Below, one piece after another: positions 8,434-16,835 of a DNA stretch of 64,000 nucleotides. Both the position numbers and the translations under genes were made by a program. The DNA is from Candidatus Bathyarchaeota archaeon (lineage in GTDB: Archaea > Thermoproteota > Bathyarchaeia > Bathyarchaeales > SOJC01): the NCBI GenBank assembly GCA_020354575.1, contig CP070649.1, forward strand, positions 1,439,225 through 1,503,224, given 5' to 3'. The stretch's first letter is position 1. The number at the start of each line of letters is the position of its first letter. The notes beneath the pieces were generated by a model, which was not told where the DNA came from, did no database searches, and saw only the letters and a list, made by a program, of their open reading frames with translations.

Positions 8434-9414
8434 ATGGAACTTCGTAAAGTACAGCGAACAAATAGTGGTACTTTTTTCATTTCTCTGCCCAAGAAGTGGG
8501 CCGAACGCTTTAAACTTGATAAGGGAGAGACTCTAGCAGTTTCGGAGTCTATAGATGGATGCTTACATCTTGATCCCAAATATGAAACCGAATATGAACC
8601 TTTAGCCGCAGAGCTAAAGCCGACACCTTATTTGAGTAGAGAAATTATGGGCAGATACCTACTAGGTTACGACATAATTCGTGTCGAAGCGGGAAACCGT
8701 ATTACGCCAGAAGAAAGAAGGCTAATCAAGCAAACTTCTAGTCGTCTTATTGGATTGGAGATTGTTGAAGAGGATTATGCTCGTATTGTTTTACAATGCT
8801 TGTTGGGTCCTGTTGCCTCTTCGCCTGAGAAGATTCTAAGAAGAGAATACAATATAGCTGCGGGTATGCACCGCGATGCTATCCGCGCTTTCCTAGAGAG
8901 TGATACTCACTTGGCAAAGAACGTGGTTGATCGTGACATAGAGGTTAATCGGTTCTATTTTCTATTAGTGCGAACGTTACGAACTGCTATACAAAATCCA
9001 AACCTGGGCGAAAAACTAGGAATCCGCTCAATTGATTGTCTCGACTACAGGCTGTGTGCCAGTTTTGTTGAAGCAATTGGAGATGGAGCTGTTGAGATCG
9101 CTCACAAAGCCCTATCATTAAAAAATATAAAAACGTCAGTGGAGGTTTCAAGATTAACAAACGAATTTCACTCTCTTGTTCTGGAAGCACAAGAGAAAGC
9201 GCTGCGAGCGTTTTTTGAACACGACATTGAATTGGCAGAAGAAGTTCGTAACAGCCGTGCAGATATGGGAAAAAGGCTCCTCAGCATGGAAACAATAGCT
9301 AAGAAACAACCCTCTGAAATTGTACCTCTAATCTTAGTAGTCGCCTCTTCCTTGTACCGGATTTTTGGATACAGCGTGGATATTGCTGATCTGGTGATGC
9401 CTCGAAAATTGTGA
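8434..9414 (+). CDS. phoU: AbrB-PhoU phosphate-type regulator
   Basis: 326 residues. Residues 1-45 (LRKVQRTNSGTFFISLPKKW) form a SpoVT/AbrB-like swapped-hairpin DNA-binding domain. Two PhoU-like helical repeats follow, with the alternating acidic helices typical of PhoU. In archaea this architecture is annotated as a phosphate-uptake regulator. No pst phosphate transporter genes are in the window, so the substrate is uncertain. The gene sits among replication genes, but a direct link to replication is not implied by the domains. Confidence 0.8.
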   Translation: MELRKVQRTNSGTFFISLPKKWAERFKLDKGETLAVSESIDGCLHLDPKYETEYEPLAAELKPTPYLSREIMGRYLLGYDIIRVEAGNRITPEERRLIKQTSSRLIGLEIVEEDYARIVLQCLLGPVASSPEKILRREYNIAAGMHRDAIRAFLESDTHLAKNVVDRDIEVNRFYFLLVRTLRTAIQNPNLGEKLGIRSIDCLDYRLCASFVEAIGDGAVEIAHKALSLKNIKTSVEVSRLTNEFHSLVLEAQEKALRAFFEHDIELAEEVRNSRADMGKRLLSMETIAKKQPSEIVPLILVVASSLYRIFGYSVDIADLVMPRKL

Positions 9415-9450
9415 ACATGGGCTGTAATGATTTCAGGATGGTTTGGGTAA

Positions 9451-9459
9451 ATATTTAAG
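9451..9459 (+). promoter_or_regulatory. TATA box for the Elf1 gene
   Basis: ATATTTAAG lies 48 bases before the ATG at 9499 in the gap between the PhoU and Elf1 genes. AAAGGGG lies about 9 bases before that ATG. The downstream GGGP synthase gene probably shares this promoter. Confidence 0.5.
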
Positions 9460-9498
9460 GAATAACGGAATAGGAGTTAGGGAAAGGGGTTTCAGAGC

Positions 9499-9762
9499 AT
9501 GGGAAGGAGGCGGAGAAAAGTTGTCCGTATTCCCAAGAAACGTTTGCCACAGGTTTTTCTCTGCCCTCGTTGTGGTAAAGAAACAATTCGAGTCGAATTC
9601 GTAAAAGATGAGGACAAGGCGTTGGTTCGCTGTGGAAGCTGCAATTTAGCTGATGGGTTCTCTATCAAACAGGCCTACAAAGACATTGACGTCTATTGCA
9701 AGTTCACAGACAAATACTACAACGAAAGGAAATTTTCAAAATCAGCGTCAACTAACCAATAA
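9499..9762 (+). CDS. elf1: Elf1-like transcription elongation zinc-ribbon protein
   Basis: 87 residues. A basic N-terminal tail (GRRRRKVVRIPKKR) is followed by a four-cysteine zinc ribbon, CPRCG and CGSCN, and the family's closing DVYCKFTDKYYNE segment. This matches archaeal and eukaryotic Elf1, which binds RNA polymerase during elongation. The basic N-terminal tail that contacts DNA in eukaryotic Elf1 is also present. The GGGP synthase gene begins 9 bases after its stop, so they are likely cotranscribed. Confidence 0.85.
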   Translation: MGRRRRKVVRIPKKRLPQVFLCPRCGKETIRVEFVKDEDKALVRCGSCNLADGFSIKQAYKDIDVYCKFTDKYYNERKFSKSASTNQ

Positions 9763-9771
9763 GGGCTCCTT

Positions 9772-10521
9772 ATGATAAGGACTATTGAGAAATACCTTCT
9801 TGAATGTATTCAAAAGAATGGGGCTATACACCTTACGCTTATTGACCCCGAGAAAGTTACTTCTTCTTCTGCTTCTCGTATTGCCAAAAAGGTGGAAGAA
9901 TTCAATACAACTGCAATTATGGTGGGTGGTTCTACTCTCACGTCCCTTTCTCATCTGGACAATATTGTCAAAGCGATAAAACACACAGTAAAAGTTCCCG
10001 TAATTCTCTTTCCAAATAACATCACTGGAATCAGTAAATATGCTGATGCGATTTGGTTTATGTCGCTTCTCAATTCAGTTGATCCATATTTTCTTATTGG
10101 GGCTCAGGTTTTGGGTGCTCCAATGATCAAAAAATATGGGCTAGAAGCCTTACCGTTGGGCTACATCATTGTAGGTGAAGGTGGAACAGTGGGAATTGTA
10201 GGTAAGGCCATACCAATTTCCTATGGCAAACCAGAACTTGCAGCTGTTCATGCATTAGCTGCGCAATATTTTGGTATGCGTTTTGTTTATCTGGAAGCAG
10301 GTTCCGGAGCAAGTGAACCCGTTCCTCCCACCATGATAAAGATTGTCAAACGTTCTATAAATATTCCACTAATCGTTGGAGGTGGGATACGTAACGAGGA
10401 ACAAGCTAGAACTGCTGTAGCAGCAGGTGCCGATTTAATAGTGACAGGGAATATAATTGAAGAAAAAGGCACGAAAGATAACTTTAAAAAACTTGTTATG
10501 GGTGTTGGAAAAAGGGAATAG
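9772..10521 (+). CDS. Geranylgeranylglyceryl phosphate synthase
   Basis: 249 residues, a TIM-barrel prenyltransferase of the GGGPS/PcrB family. It joins geranylgeranyl diphosphate to sn-glycerol-1-phosphate, the first ether bond of archaeal membrane lipids. Visible family motifs are the N-terminal HLTLIDPEK, MVGGST, LFPNN, then YLEAGSGA and the phosphate-binding VGGGIRN and VTGNIIEE loops near the C-terminus. The start is an ATG closely following the Elf1 stop. This gene is a strong archaeal marker. Confidence 0.95.
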   Translation: MIRTIEKYLLECIQKNGAIHLTLIDPEKVTSSSASRIAKKVEEFNTTAIMVGGSTLTSLSHLDNIVKAIKHTVKVPVILFPNNITGISKYADAIWFMSLLNSVDPYFLIGAQVLGAPMIKKYGLEALPLGYIIVGEGGTVGIVGKAIPISYGKPELAAVHALAAQYFGMRFVYLEAGSGASEPVPPTMIKIVKRSINIPLIVGGGIRNEEQARTAVAAGADLIVTGNIIEEKGTKDNFKKLVMGVGKRE

Positions 10522-10655
10522 TTGCGCTATATAATTAACTGTGTAAGAAAAAAATAAGGATGACAAATAGTAACAATCATATCTAAAACGATAGATAATC
10601 GACCTCTTTTTGTTTTTCTTACATAGACAATGCTAAAAACCCAAAATATCCATTT

Positions 10656-13600
10656 ATGTCTGCAATTATAGGCGAGAACGGTTTGACGACGCTAAAAATG
10701 AACCATACACAAAAACAATACCTTCGTTCTCTTGAGATGGAACTAGAGAAACTCTATGGACTTGCCAAAGATGCGCGTGAAAAGGGCTTAGATCCTAAGG
10801 TAAACCCGGAATCAGAGATTGCCAGCGATCTTGCGGAATTAGTAGAAGGTTTAGTAGGACCAGTTGGAGTTGCAGGAGGTATAAGAGAAATTACCGAGAA
10901 ACTTCCGCGAGAAGAGATCGCGTTTAAAATTGCTGAGGAAATTGTTTATGGAAAATTTAGCCATATGGAAACCCAAATTGCTGCAGAACAAGCTATTCGT
11001 ACATCACTTGCAATATTAACCGAAGGAATTACAGCTGCGCCACTTCAAGGAGTAGCAAGAGTATCGATAAAAACGAATTTTGACCGCACAAAATACCTCG
11101 CTGTCTATTTTGCTGGACCCATCCGCTCTGCGGGGGGCACCGACCAAGCACTAACACTTGTAATTGGTGACTTCGTACGGCGTATTCTTGGCTTGGACCG
11201 ATACAAACCTACAGAGGAAGAAATCAATCGATTTATTGAAGAAATGCGGCTTTATGAACGCAATGTCGGTCGGTTTCAATACCATGTTACTGACGAACAA
11301 CTTCGTATGGCCATTATCTCAATTCCCGTTGAGGTGACGGGTTCCGAGACTGACCCAATAGAAGTGCAAACTTATCGTAATTTACCGCGAATAGAAACGA
11401 ATAGTGTTCGTGGAGGAGCTCTTCGTGTGGTTAATGATGGTGTGATAGGTAGAGCAGCGAAAGTTACTACAATTATCGAAAAGTTAGGAATTGAGGGATG
11501 GACATGGTTGAAAAATATGGGTGAAGTAAGAGGCTCCAAAGAAGAAAGAAAGAATGCTGATTTCATGGAAGAAATCATTGCAGGACGACCAGTTTTCTCA
11601 TTTCCTTCGGAATTAGGAGGATTTCGCCTTCGCTATGGACGAGCAAGAAATACAGGTTTGGCAGCTATTGGAATTCATCCTTTAAGTATGACTATTCTAA
11701 ATCAGTTTCTCGCTGGTGGAACCCAAGTTCGGTTAGAATTACCTGGTAAGGGTGGCATTGTCATGCCCGTGGACTCTATTGAACCGCCAACAGTCTTGTT
11801 GCAAGATGGTTCCATAGTACGTGTCTCAGAACAAAACTTATCCGAGATACAGAGCAAAATTGATCAAATTCTTTTCTTAGGTGACATTCTAATCAGTTTT
11901 GGCGATTTCTTATACAATAACAGAAAGCTTTGCCCCTCAGCGTATACTGAAGAGTGGTGGACTGAGGAACTGAAATCAGCGATAAACCAAAGATTTAATG
12001 ACAATTTTGAGCAGGTGGAAGCAGCTGTTGAAATTTCTCCTTCCCGTCTTAAGCTGCTTCTTTTGCACCCATTTATTCATTATCCCAACTTCAAGGAAGC
12101 CATTTCAATAGCTAAGAATCTTGCTGTTCCCCTGCACCCTCGTTATACTTTCTTTTGGTCAAACATCACTACAGATGAAATACAGAAACTTCGCTCATGG
12201 CTGCTCAAATCGAAATACGAGAAAAAGCAAGAGAGAATAAAAGCGCAATTAAACAGTGCAGTGATGGAAATACTGAAAACCCTATGCGTTCCGTGCACGA
12301 TCTCTAATGGTGACGTCCTTATTGAAGGATATGAGGCCTTTGCATTGGCGACCAGCCTTGGGTTATATTCTGATATTGCCAAAGTTGATAGTACGCTTTC
12401 TCCCCTAGAAGCCTTGAAACATCTTTCAGGAATCACAATTCGAGCAAAATCTCCCACATTTGTAGGAGCTCGCATGGGTAGACCTGAAAAAGCCAAAAGA
12501 CGAGAGATGAAACCCTTAGTTCACATACTTTTTCCGATCGGAATGGCTGGTGGAGCAAAAAGAGACCTGATTAAAGCAGCACAGAAGGGGCCACTCCATG
12601 TAGATCTTGTTAGCCTTCGATGTTCAACCTGCAAAAAACTTACTACCAAAGCAAAATGTCCTTCATGCAACACTACAACAACCCTTGAGCGATTCTGTCC
12701 TCGATGTGGAAAGAAAATCAAGGAAAGCATCTGCCCTATTTGCAAGATTTCCGTTAGTGGATTCAAACGACAGGAACTTGATTTGAATACCATGTATGTT
12801 GATGCATGCCATCGATTGAAAACAACTAAACCCAAGATTATAAAAGGCGTGAAGGGTTTGTCGAGTGAACATAAATACCCTGAGCTTCTGGAAAAAGGAA
12901 TTCTTCGTTCGAAAGAAAATCTGTCTGTCTATAAAGATGGAACAATAAGATTCGATGCTACGAATGCTCCCTTAACTCATTTTAAACCCATGGAGATAAA
13001 AGTGCCTTTTGAGAAGCTTAAACAGTTAGGATACAATTTTGATTTCCGAAAAGACCCCCTAACGGGTAACGAACAAATTTGTGAGCTAAAAACACAAGAT
13101 GTAGTTATTCCCAAGGAAAGTGCAGCATATTTTATCCGCATTGCGAATTTTGTTGATCAACTTCTTGAGAAAGCTTACGGTCTCCCAAGATATTATGATC
13201 TCAAGCGTGCTGAGGACTTGGTTGGGCATCTTATAGTTGGCTTGGCGCCTCATACCTCTGTTGGTATTTTAGGTCGCATTATAGGGTTTACAGATCTTAG
13301 TGTGTGTTTTGCTCACCCTCTTTGGCATTCTGCAAAGCGTCGGGATTGTGATGGTGATGAAGATGCCTTAATGCTTGTACTCGACACCTTTTTGAACTTT
13401 TCAAGATGCTATTTGCCCTCTCGAATCGGTGGGATAATGGATGCACCACTTTTTATCATTCCAACTATTAATCCAATGGAAGTGCAAAGGCAGGCACACG
13501 AGTTTGATATTACGGATCGGTATCCTTTAGAGTTTTATAATGAGACGTTGAAGCAAACCGAGCCTTGGAAAACAACTGAACATATTGATTTGATCGCACA

Positions 13601-14099
13601 AAGGTTGGGGACTGAAATGCAGTTTGAAGGATTTAACTACACAACTCCCGTTACCGATATTAATATGGGAAACAGAAAGAGCATTTACAAGAAACTCCCC
13701 AAAATGACTAGCAAACTGAATTGCCAGATGGAGCTTTCAGAAAAAATTAAGGCGGTTGACGCTAAACAGGTAGCATTGAAAGTTTTGACCACTCATTTTC
13801 TTAGAGACATATCTGGTAACCTTCGAGCTTTTTCTACTCAGAATTTTCGCTGCAAATCCTGTAATACACGGTTCCGTCGTATACCTCTTAAAGGAAAATG
13901 TCCGGAGTGTGAAGGAATTTTGTCATTAACAGTATATCGTGGTGGAATTGAGAAATATCTTCATCCTGCACGATATCTTATTGAAAGATATAATTTGCCT
14001 CGTTATTATCTTCATCGTCTTGCATTGGCAAAAGAAGAGATAGCAACACTATTCGAAGGTAAGAAACCTAGACAGATAAGTCTTATGGACTTTGCCTAA
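10656..14099 (+). CDS. polC: DNA polymerase D large catalytic subunit (DP2)
   Basis: 1147 residues, full length and without an intein. It is the catalytic subunit of archaeal PolD, with a two-double-psi-barrel core related to multisubunit RNA polymerases. Seen: an N-terminal GPIRSAGGTDQA motif, a zinc-binding cluster from C656 to about C700 (several CxxC pairs), the catalytic DCDGDEDA at 897-904 with the metal-binding aspartates, a second CxxC/CPEC zinc knuckle from C1066, and a C-terminal PCNA-interacting QISLMDFA. Neither ATG 10656 nor ATG 10698 has a ribosome site; 10698 (residue 15) matches family N-termini as well. Confidence 0.95.
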   Translation: MSAIIGENGLTTLKMNHTQKQYLRSLEMELEKLYGLAKDAREKGLDPKVNPESEIASDLAELVEGLVGPVGVAGGIREITEKLPREEIAFKIAEEIVYGKFSHMETQIAAEQAIRTSLAILTEGITAAPLQGVARVSIKTNFDRTKYLAVYFAGPIRSAGGTDQALTLVIGDFVRRILGLDRYKPTEEEINRFIEEMRLYERNVGRFQYHVTDEQLRMAIISIPVEVTGSETDPIEVQTYRNLPRIETNSVRGGALRVVNDGVIGRAAKVTTIIEKLGIEGWTWLKNMGEVRGSKEERKNADFMEEIIAGRPVFSFPSELGGFRLRYGRARNTGLAAIGIHPLSMTILNQFLAGGTQVRLELPGKGGIVMPVDSIEPPTVLLQDGSIVRVSEQNLSEIQSKIDQILFLGDILISFGDFLYNNRKLCPSAYTEEWWTEELKSAINQRFNDNFEQVEAAVEISPSRLKLLLLHPFIHYPNFKEAISIAKNLAVPLHPRYTFFWSNITTDEIQKLRSWLLKSKYEKKQERIKAQLNSAVMEILKTLCVPCTISNGDVLIEGYEAFALATSLGLYSDIAKVDSTLSPLEALKHLSGITIRAKSPTFVGARMGRPEKAKRREMKPLVHILFPIGMAGGAKRDLIKAAQKGPLHVDLVSLRCSTCKKLTTKAKCPSCNTTTTLERFCPRCGKKIKESICPICKISVSGFKRQELDLNTMYVDACHRLKTTKPKIIKGVKGLSSEHKYPELLEKGILRSKENLSVYKDGTIRFDATNAPLTHFKPMEIKVPFEKLKQLGYNFDFRKDPLTGNEQICELKTQDVVIPKESAAYFIRIANFVDQLLEKAYGLPRYYDLKRAEDLVGHLIVGLAPHTSVGILGRIIGFTDLSVCFAHPLWHSAKRRDCDGDEDALMLVLDTFLNFSRCYLPSRIGGIMDAPLFIIPTINPMEVQRQAHEFDITDRYPLEFYNETLKQTEPWKTTEHIDLIAQRLGTEMQFEGFNYTTPVTDINMGNRKSIYKKLPKMTSKLNCQMELSEKIKAVDAKQVALKVLTTHFLRDISGNLRAFSTQNFRCKSCNTRFRRIPLKGKCPECEGILSLTVYRGGIEKYLHPARYLIERYNLPRYYLHRLALAKEEIATLFEGKKPRQISLMDFA

Positions 14100-14123
14100 A
14101 CCTTTTCTATTTGATACGCAAAA

Positions 14124-14411
14124 ATGTTCCAAATAGCAATGACAAAACAAACTTTTCACCCTAATGCCTACCTCAGTGAAATACGAAACGTTCAACAAGG
14201 TTTAGGTTCTCGAACAACAATCCTCGGAATTCTGGAGAAAAACGGCGGTACTGCAAATGACTTGGTAAACAAATCTAAATTGAGCTACAGAGTGGTTCTT
14301 CACCACTTGTGGCTCTTAGAGAGCGAAAAGATTGTTCGACGAAAAACCAATAAGAGGCCCTACTTCTGGACATTGACAGGTATGGGTCAACAACGTTTGA
14401 AATCAAATTAG
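14124..14411 (+). CDS. Small winged-helix (ArsR-like) regulator
   Basis: 95 residues. It has a single winged helix with TILGILEKNGGTANDLVNKS as helices 1-2, SYRVVLHHLWLLES as recognition helix and a basic wing (VRRKTNKRPYFWTLT). It follows DP2 by 24 bases and may be cotranscribed with it. The ATG at 14139 (residue 6) is an equally likely start. Its stop overlaps the convergent MazG-like gene by 4 bases. The target is unknown. Confidence 0.7.
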   Translation: MFQIAMTKQTFHPNAYLSEIRNVQQGLGSRTTILGILEKNGGTANDLVNKSKLSYRVVLHHLWLLESEKIVRRKTNKRPYFWTLTGMGQQRLKSN

Positions 14412-14713
14412 CATCTTTTCATATGAAAGATACATTCACAAGGAGATGAACCGCATTTTGGACAGCGGTTGTCATATTTATTTAATGTAGCCTTTTCGAG
14501 ATCTATGTCTAGAACATTTGCCAATGATGCGAGCCAGGCAATGACATCGGAAAACTCTTCTTCCAAAGCCCTTCTCTCGCCCTTTTGCGCAGCCTCCCAA
14601 AGTTCATCAACCTCCTCCTTAAGCCACATATAAGTTTCCAGAGCGCCTCTCTTGAAATCTCTTGAGAAATAAATGCGTTTCATCATTTTTTGGAACTCTT
14701 CTATTGAGACCAT
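14408..14713 (-). CDS. MazG-like nucleotide pyrophosphohydrolase
   Basis: 101 residues. The all-alpha NTP pyrophosphohydrolase metal motifs are present: WLKEEVDELWEA and EEEFSDVIAWLA (ExxE and ExxD). Such enzymes hydrolyse non-canonical or surplus NTPs to NMP and pyrophosphate. A C-terminal CPKCGSSPCEC knuckle adds a likely zinc site not found in the minimal family. It lies 80 bases downstream of glyA on the same strand. Confidence 0.85.
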   Translation of the reverse strand: MVSIEEFQKMMKRIYFSRDFKRGALETYMWLKEEVDELWEAAQKGERRALEEEFSDVIAWLASLANVLDIDLEKATLNKYDNRCPKCGSSPCECIFHMKRC

Positions 14714-14792
14714 CGCTCAACCTTCACCATCATCGTAAACAATTTCATAAGAAATCTTGCGAAAGACCAGTTTAATGATTTTTGCAGCTCTC

Positions 14793-16106
14793 TTAGTGAA
14801 ATCCCATATATTTATACGCGTTTGCAACTTCCTCAAAGCAGTAATGTAACCGTTGATAATCTCTTCTGAAATCCACGATATCGTCTTTAACCTTTGTAAC
14901 ATCTTCTCTTTCAATTATTACTCGCTTTAAAAACTCCGCTATTTCGACCATTTCGGACTCTTTCATTCCAAGCCTAGTCACTTCAGAAGTACCTAATCTA
15001 ATTCCGCCTGGATGCATAAAGTGCCTGCCTTCTTTGATATCCCAGGGTAGCAAATTGCGATTTATAATGATATTCGCCCTTTCCACGGTTTCTTCTATCG
15101 TGCCTCCATCGCCGTGCTCTGTTATATCAACAAGGAATACATGTGATTCGGTGAACCCTTTATGTTCTGCCAGTACTTTTAACCCTCGCTCATGCAAAGC
15201 TTGTGCCAAAGCCTTCGCGTTCTTAATCACTTGTCGAGTGTATTTTCTACCAAATTCCACCATCTCAGCACATGCGATAGCAACACCAGCCAAAGCATGT
15301 AAATGATGATTACTCACCATTCCTGGGAAGGTTGCTTTCTTTATAGCGTCAGCATGTTTGTTCCATGAAAGTAAGCCACCATGTTGGGGACCAAATAGAG
15401 TTTTATGAGTGCTTAAACTAACGACATCTGCACCTTCGCGCAGTGGATCCTGAAACATGCCCCCAGCGATTAATCCAGCTACGTGGGCCGCGTCATAGCC
15501 AATAGTGGCACCTATATCATGAAAAGTCTCAGCTAACTCCTTAACGGGATGTGGAAATGGAAATACACTAGCTCCAAACATTACAAGTTTAGGTGATTTT
15601 CCTTCACTTATCAGTCTCTGTACTCTTTTTCTTGTTTTATCAACATCAATATTCATTTCTTCATAATCCAATGCCAAATACTGTACATCTAGACCACTAA
15701 CAGCACCAGCAGTGCCTCCTAGGCGTTTTTTGCCAGTTGTGATATGTCCTCCGCATGGGATGGATAATGCCATCATTACATCGTTGGGGTTTGTGAAGGC
15801 TGTATAAACCACAAGATTTGATACTACTCCTGAGATTGGACGCACATCGACAAATTCAGCCTTAAATAGCTTCTTCATTAGATCGATGCATAAGAGCTCA
15901 ACCTGATCTATATACCTGCATCCTGCATAAACACGTTCACCTGGCCAACCTTCAGCGTAGCGATGCCCAAAATCACTTGCCAACGCTTTACGCACTGCTG
16001 GACTCGAAACATTTTCACTTGCTATTAGAGGGATGCATTCTTGAAACAGTTTGTGATGTTTCTGAAGTAGTTGGAACGTTTTATTATATGCTTCGCGTGC
16101 TGACAT
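14793..16106 (-). CDS. glyA: Serine hydroxymethyltransferase
   Basis: 437 residues from ATG 16106. PLP enzyme interconverting serine and glycine with a one-carbon carrier, tetrahydrofolate or tetrahydromethanopterin. Seen: LIASENVSSPAVRKA, the YAEGWPGERVYAG segment, and the Schiff-base lysine motif SLSTHKTLFGPQHGG. The frame stays open to 16358, but family alignment starts at MSAREAYNKTF and the longer form would overlap the divergent sec61-beta gene. The glycine cleavage T-protein gene at 49 kb is a functional partner. Confidence 0.95.
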   Translation of the reverse strand: MSAREAYNKTFQLLQKHHKLFQECIPLIASENVSSPAVRKALASDFGHRYAEGWPGERVYAGCRYIDQVELLCIDLMKKLFKAEFVDVRPISGVVSNLVVYTAFTNPNDVMMALSIPCGGHITTGKKRLGGTAGAVSGLDVQYLALDYEEMNIDVDKTRKRVQRLISEGKSPKLVMFGASVFPFPHPVKELAETFHDIGATIGYDAAHVAGLIAGGMFQDPLREGADVVSLSTHKTLFGPQHGGLLSWNKHADAIKKATFPGMVSNHHLHALAGVAIACAEMVEFGRKYTRQVIKNAKALAQALHERGLKVLAEHKGFTESHVFLVDITEHGDGGTIEETVERANIIINRNLLPWDIKEGRHFMHPGGIRLGTSEVTRLGMKESEMVEIAEFLKRVIIEREDVTKVKDDIVDFRRDYQRLHYCFEEVANAYKYMGFH

Positions 16107-16209
16107 GGTATCGACCGTTGTCTTATGAGTTCCTCGTGAAATAAAAGCTTTGAACGATACTATTATTAACCAAAGTTTTGTGAATATACCTGCTTCAGGA
16201 GTCTTTGAT

Positions 16210-16386
16210 TTGAGTAGGAAGAAAAAGCGAGAAAGTGGTGCACCGATGCCGGCTGCAAGTGCTGGTTTGCTGAGATTTTTTGAAGAAGAAACTAAAGGAA
16301 TACAGATTCGGCCTGAGCTAATTGTCATTTTATCAATTAGTTTAATAATTATCTGCATATTAGCACAGATCTACTATTTTGGATAA
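16210..16386 (+). CDS. secG: Preprotein translocase Sec61 beta subunit
   Basis: 58 residues. The archaeal Sec61-beta signature is clear: a basic start (SRKKKRESG), the APMPAASAGLLRFFEEE motif, then one C-terminal transmembrane helix (VILSISLIIICILAQI). It is an accessory subunit of the SecYE protein-conducting channel. The frame opens at 16150, but the family length and a GGAG 8 bases upstream support a TTG start at 16210. It ends 18 bases before the convergent LSm-like gene. Confidence 0.85.
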   Translation: MSRKKKRESGAPMPAASAGLLRFFEEETKGIQIRPELIVILSISLIIICILAQIYYFG

Positions 16387-16404
16387 CTCAAAAGGAATCC
16401 ATCG

Positions 16405-16698
16405 TCAATGTTCGTGTAGAACCTCTATTCTTTGAACCGAGTTCAGGTTGACAAATATTTCGCTTCTTTCCTCTCTACCCGCAATCTGTGGAATCGGATT
16501 TGCAATAGTTGCACGGAAGATCACGGCCTCAGCATTTGAAAGCCAAATTCCGGGGGGATCATGAGTAATCGCTGCTAATGCCCCTTCAAACCCATAGGCC
16601 TGATCCAAAATTACCAGTATTTTTTTCCCAATACTTTTCTCTAACATGTGAAAGATTGAGGGAGGTGGGATGTTGTTAGCTGCCATAAACAATCTCAT
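16405..16698 (-). CDS. LSm-like small protein
   Basis: 97 residues, not a named family. The core IGKKILVILDQAYGFEGALA resembles an Sm1 motif (GkxVxVxLxxxxxfxGxL), and IFVNLNSVQRIEVL resembles the Sm2 strand, with a longer insert between them. An RNA-binding Sm-like barrel is therefore plausible. The start could be ATG 16698 (a TTTATC box about 28 bases upstream fits a leaderless transcript) or ATG 16686. It is distinct from the canonical LSm gene at 53.3 kb. Confidence 0.55.
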   Translation of the reverse strand: MRLFMAANNIPPPSIFHMLEKSIGKKILVILDQAYGFEGALAAITHDPPGIWLSNAEAVIFRATIANPIPQIAGREERSEIFVNLNSVQRIEVLHEH

Positions 16699-16835
16699 TT
16701 TTTCTTATATGAAAATCAAAGATAAAACTTTATCTACTGCATGTAGCCAACCCTGTAAGTTATCTTTCTAAAGATTTGCTAACTTTAATATGGAGAAGAA
16801 CATATTCTTGGAATTCTATGGGAGTAACGATCTGA

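Noticed and set aside
14717..14914. Open frame between the MazG-like gene and glyA, minus strand
   Set aside because: It overlaps the glyA C-terminus by about 120 bases in another frame and resembles no family.
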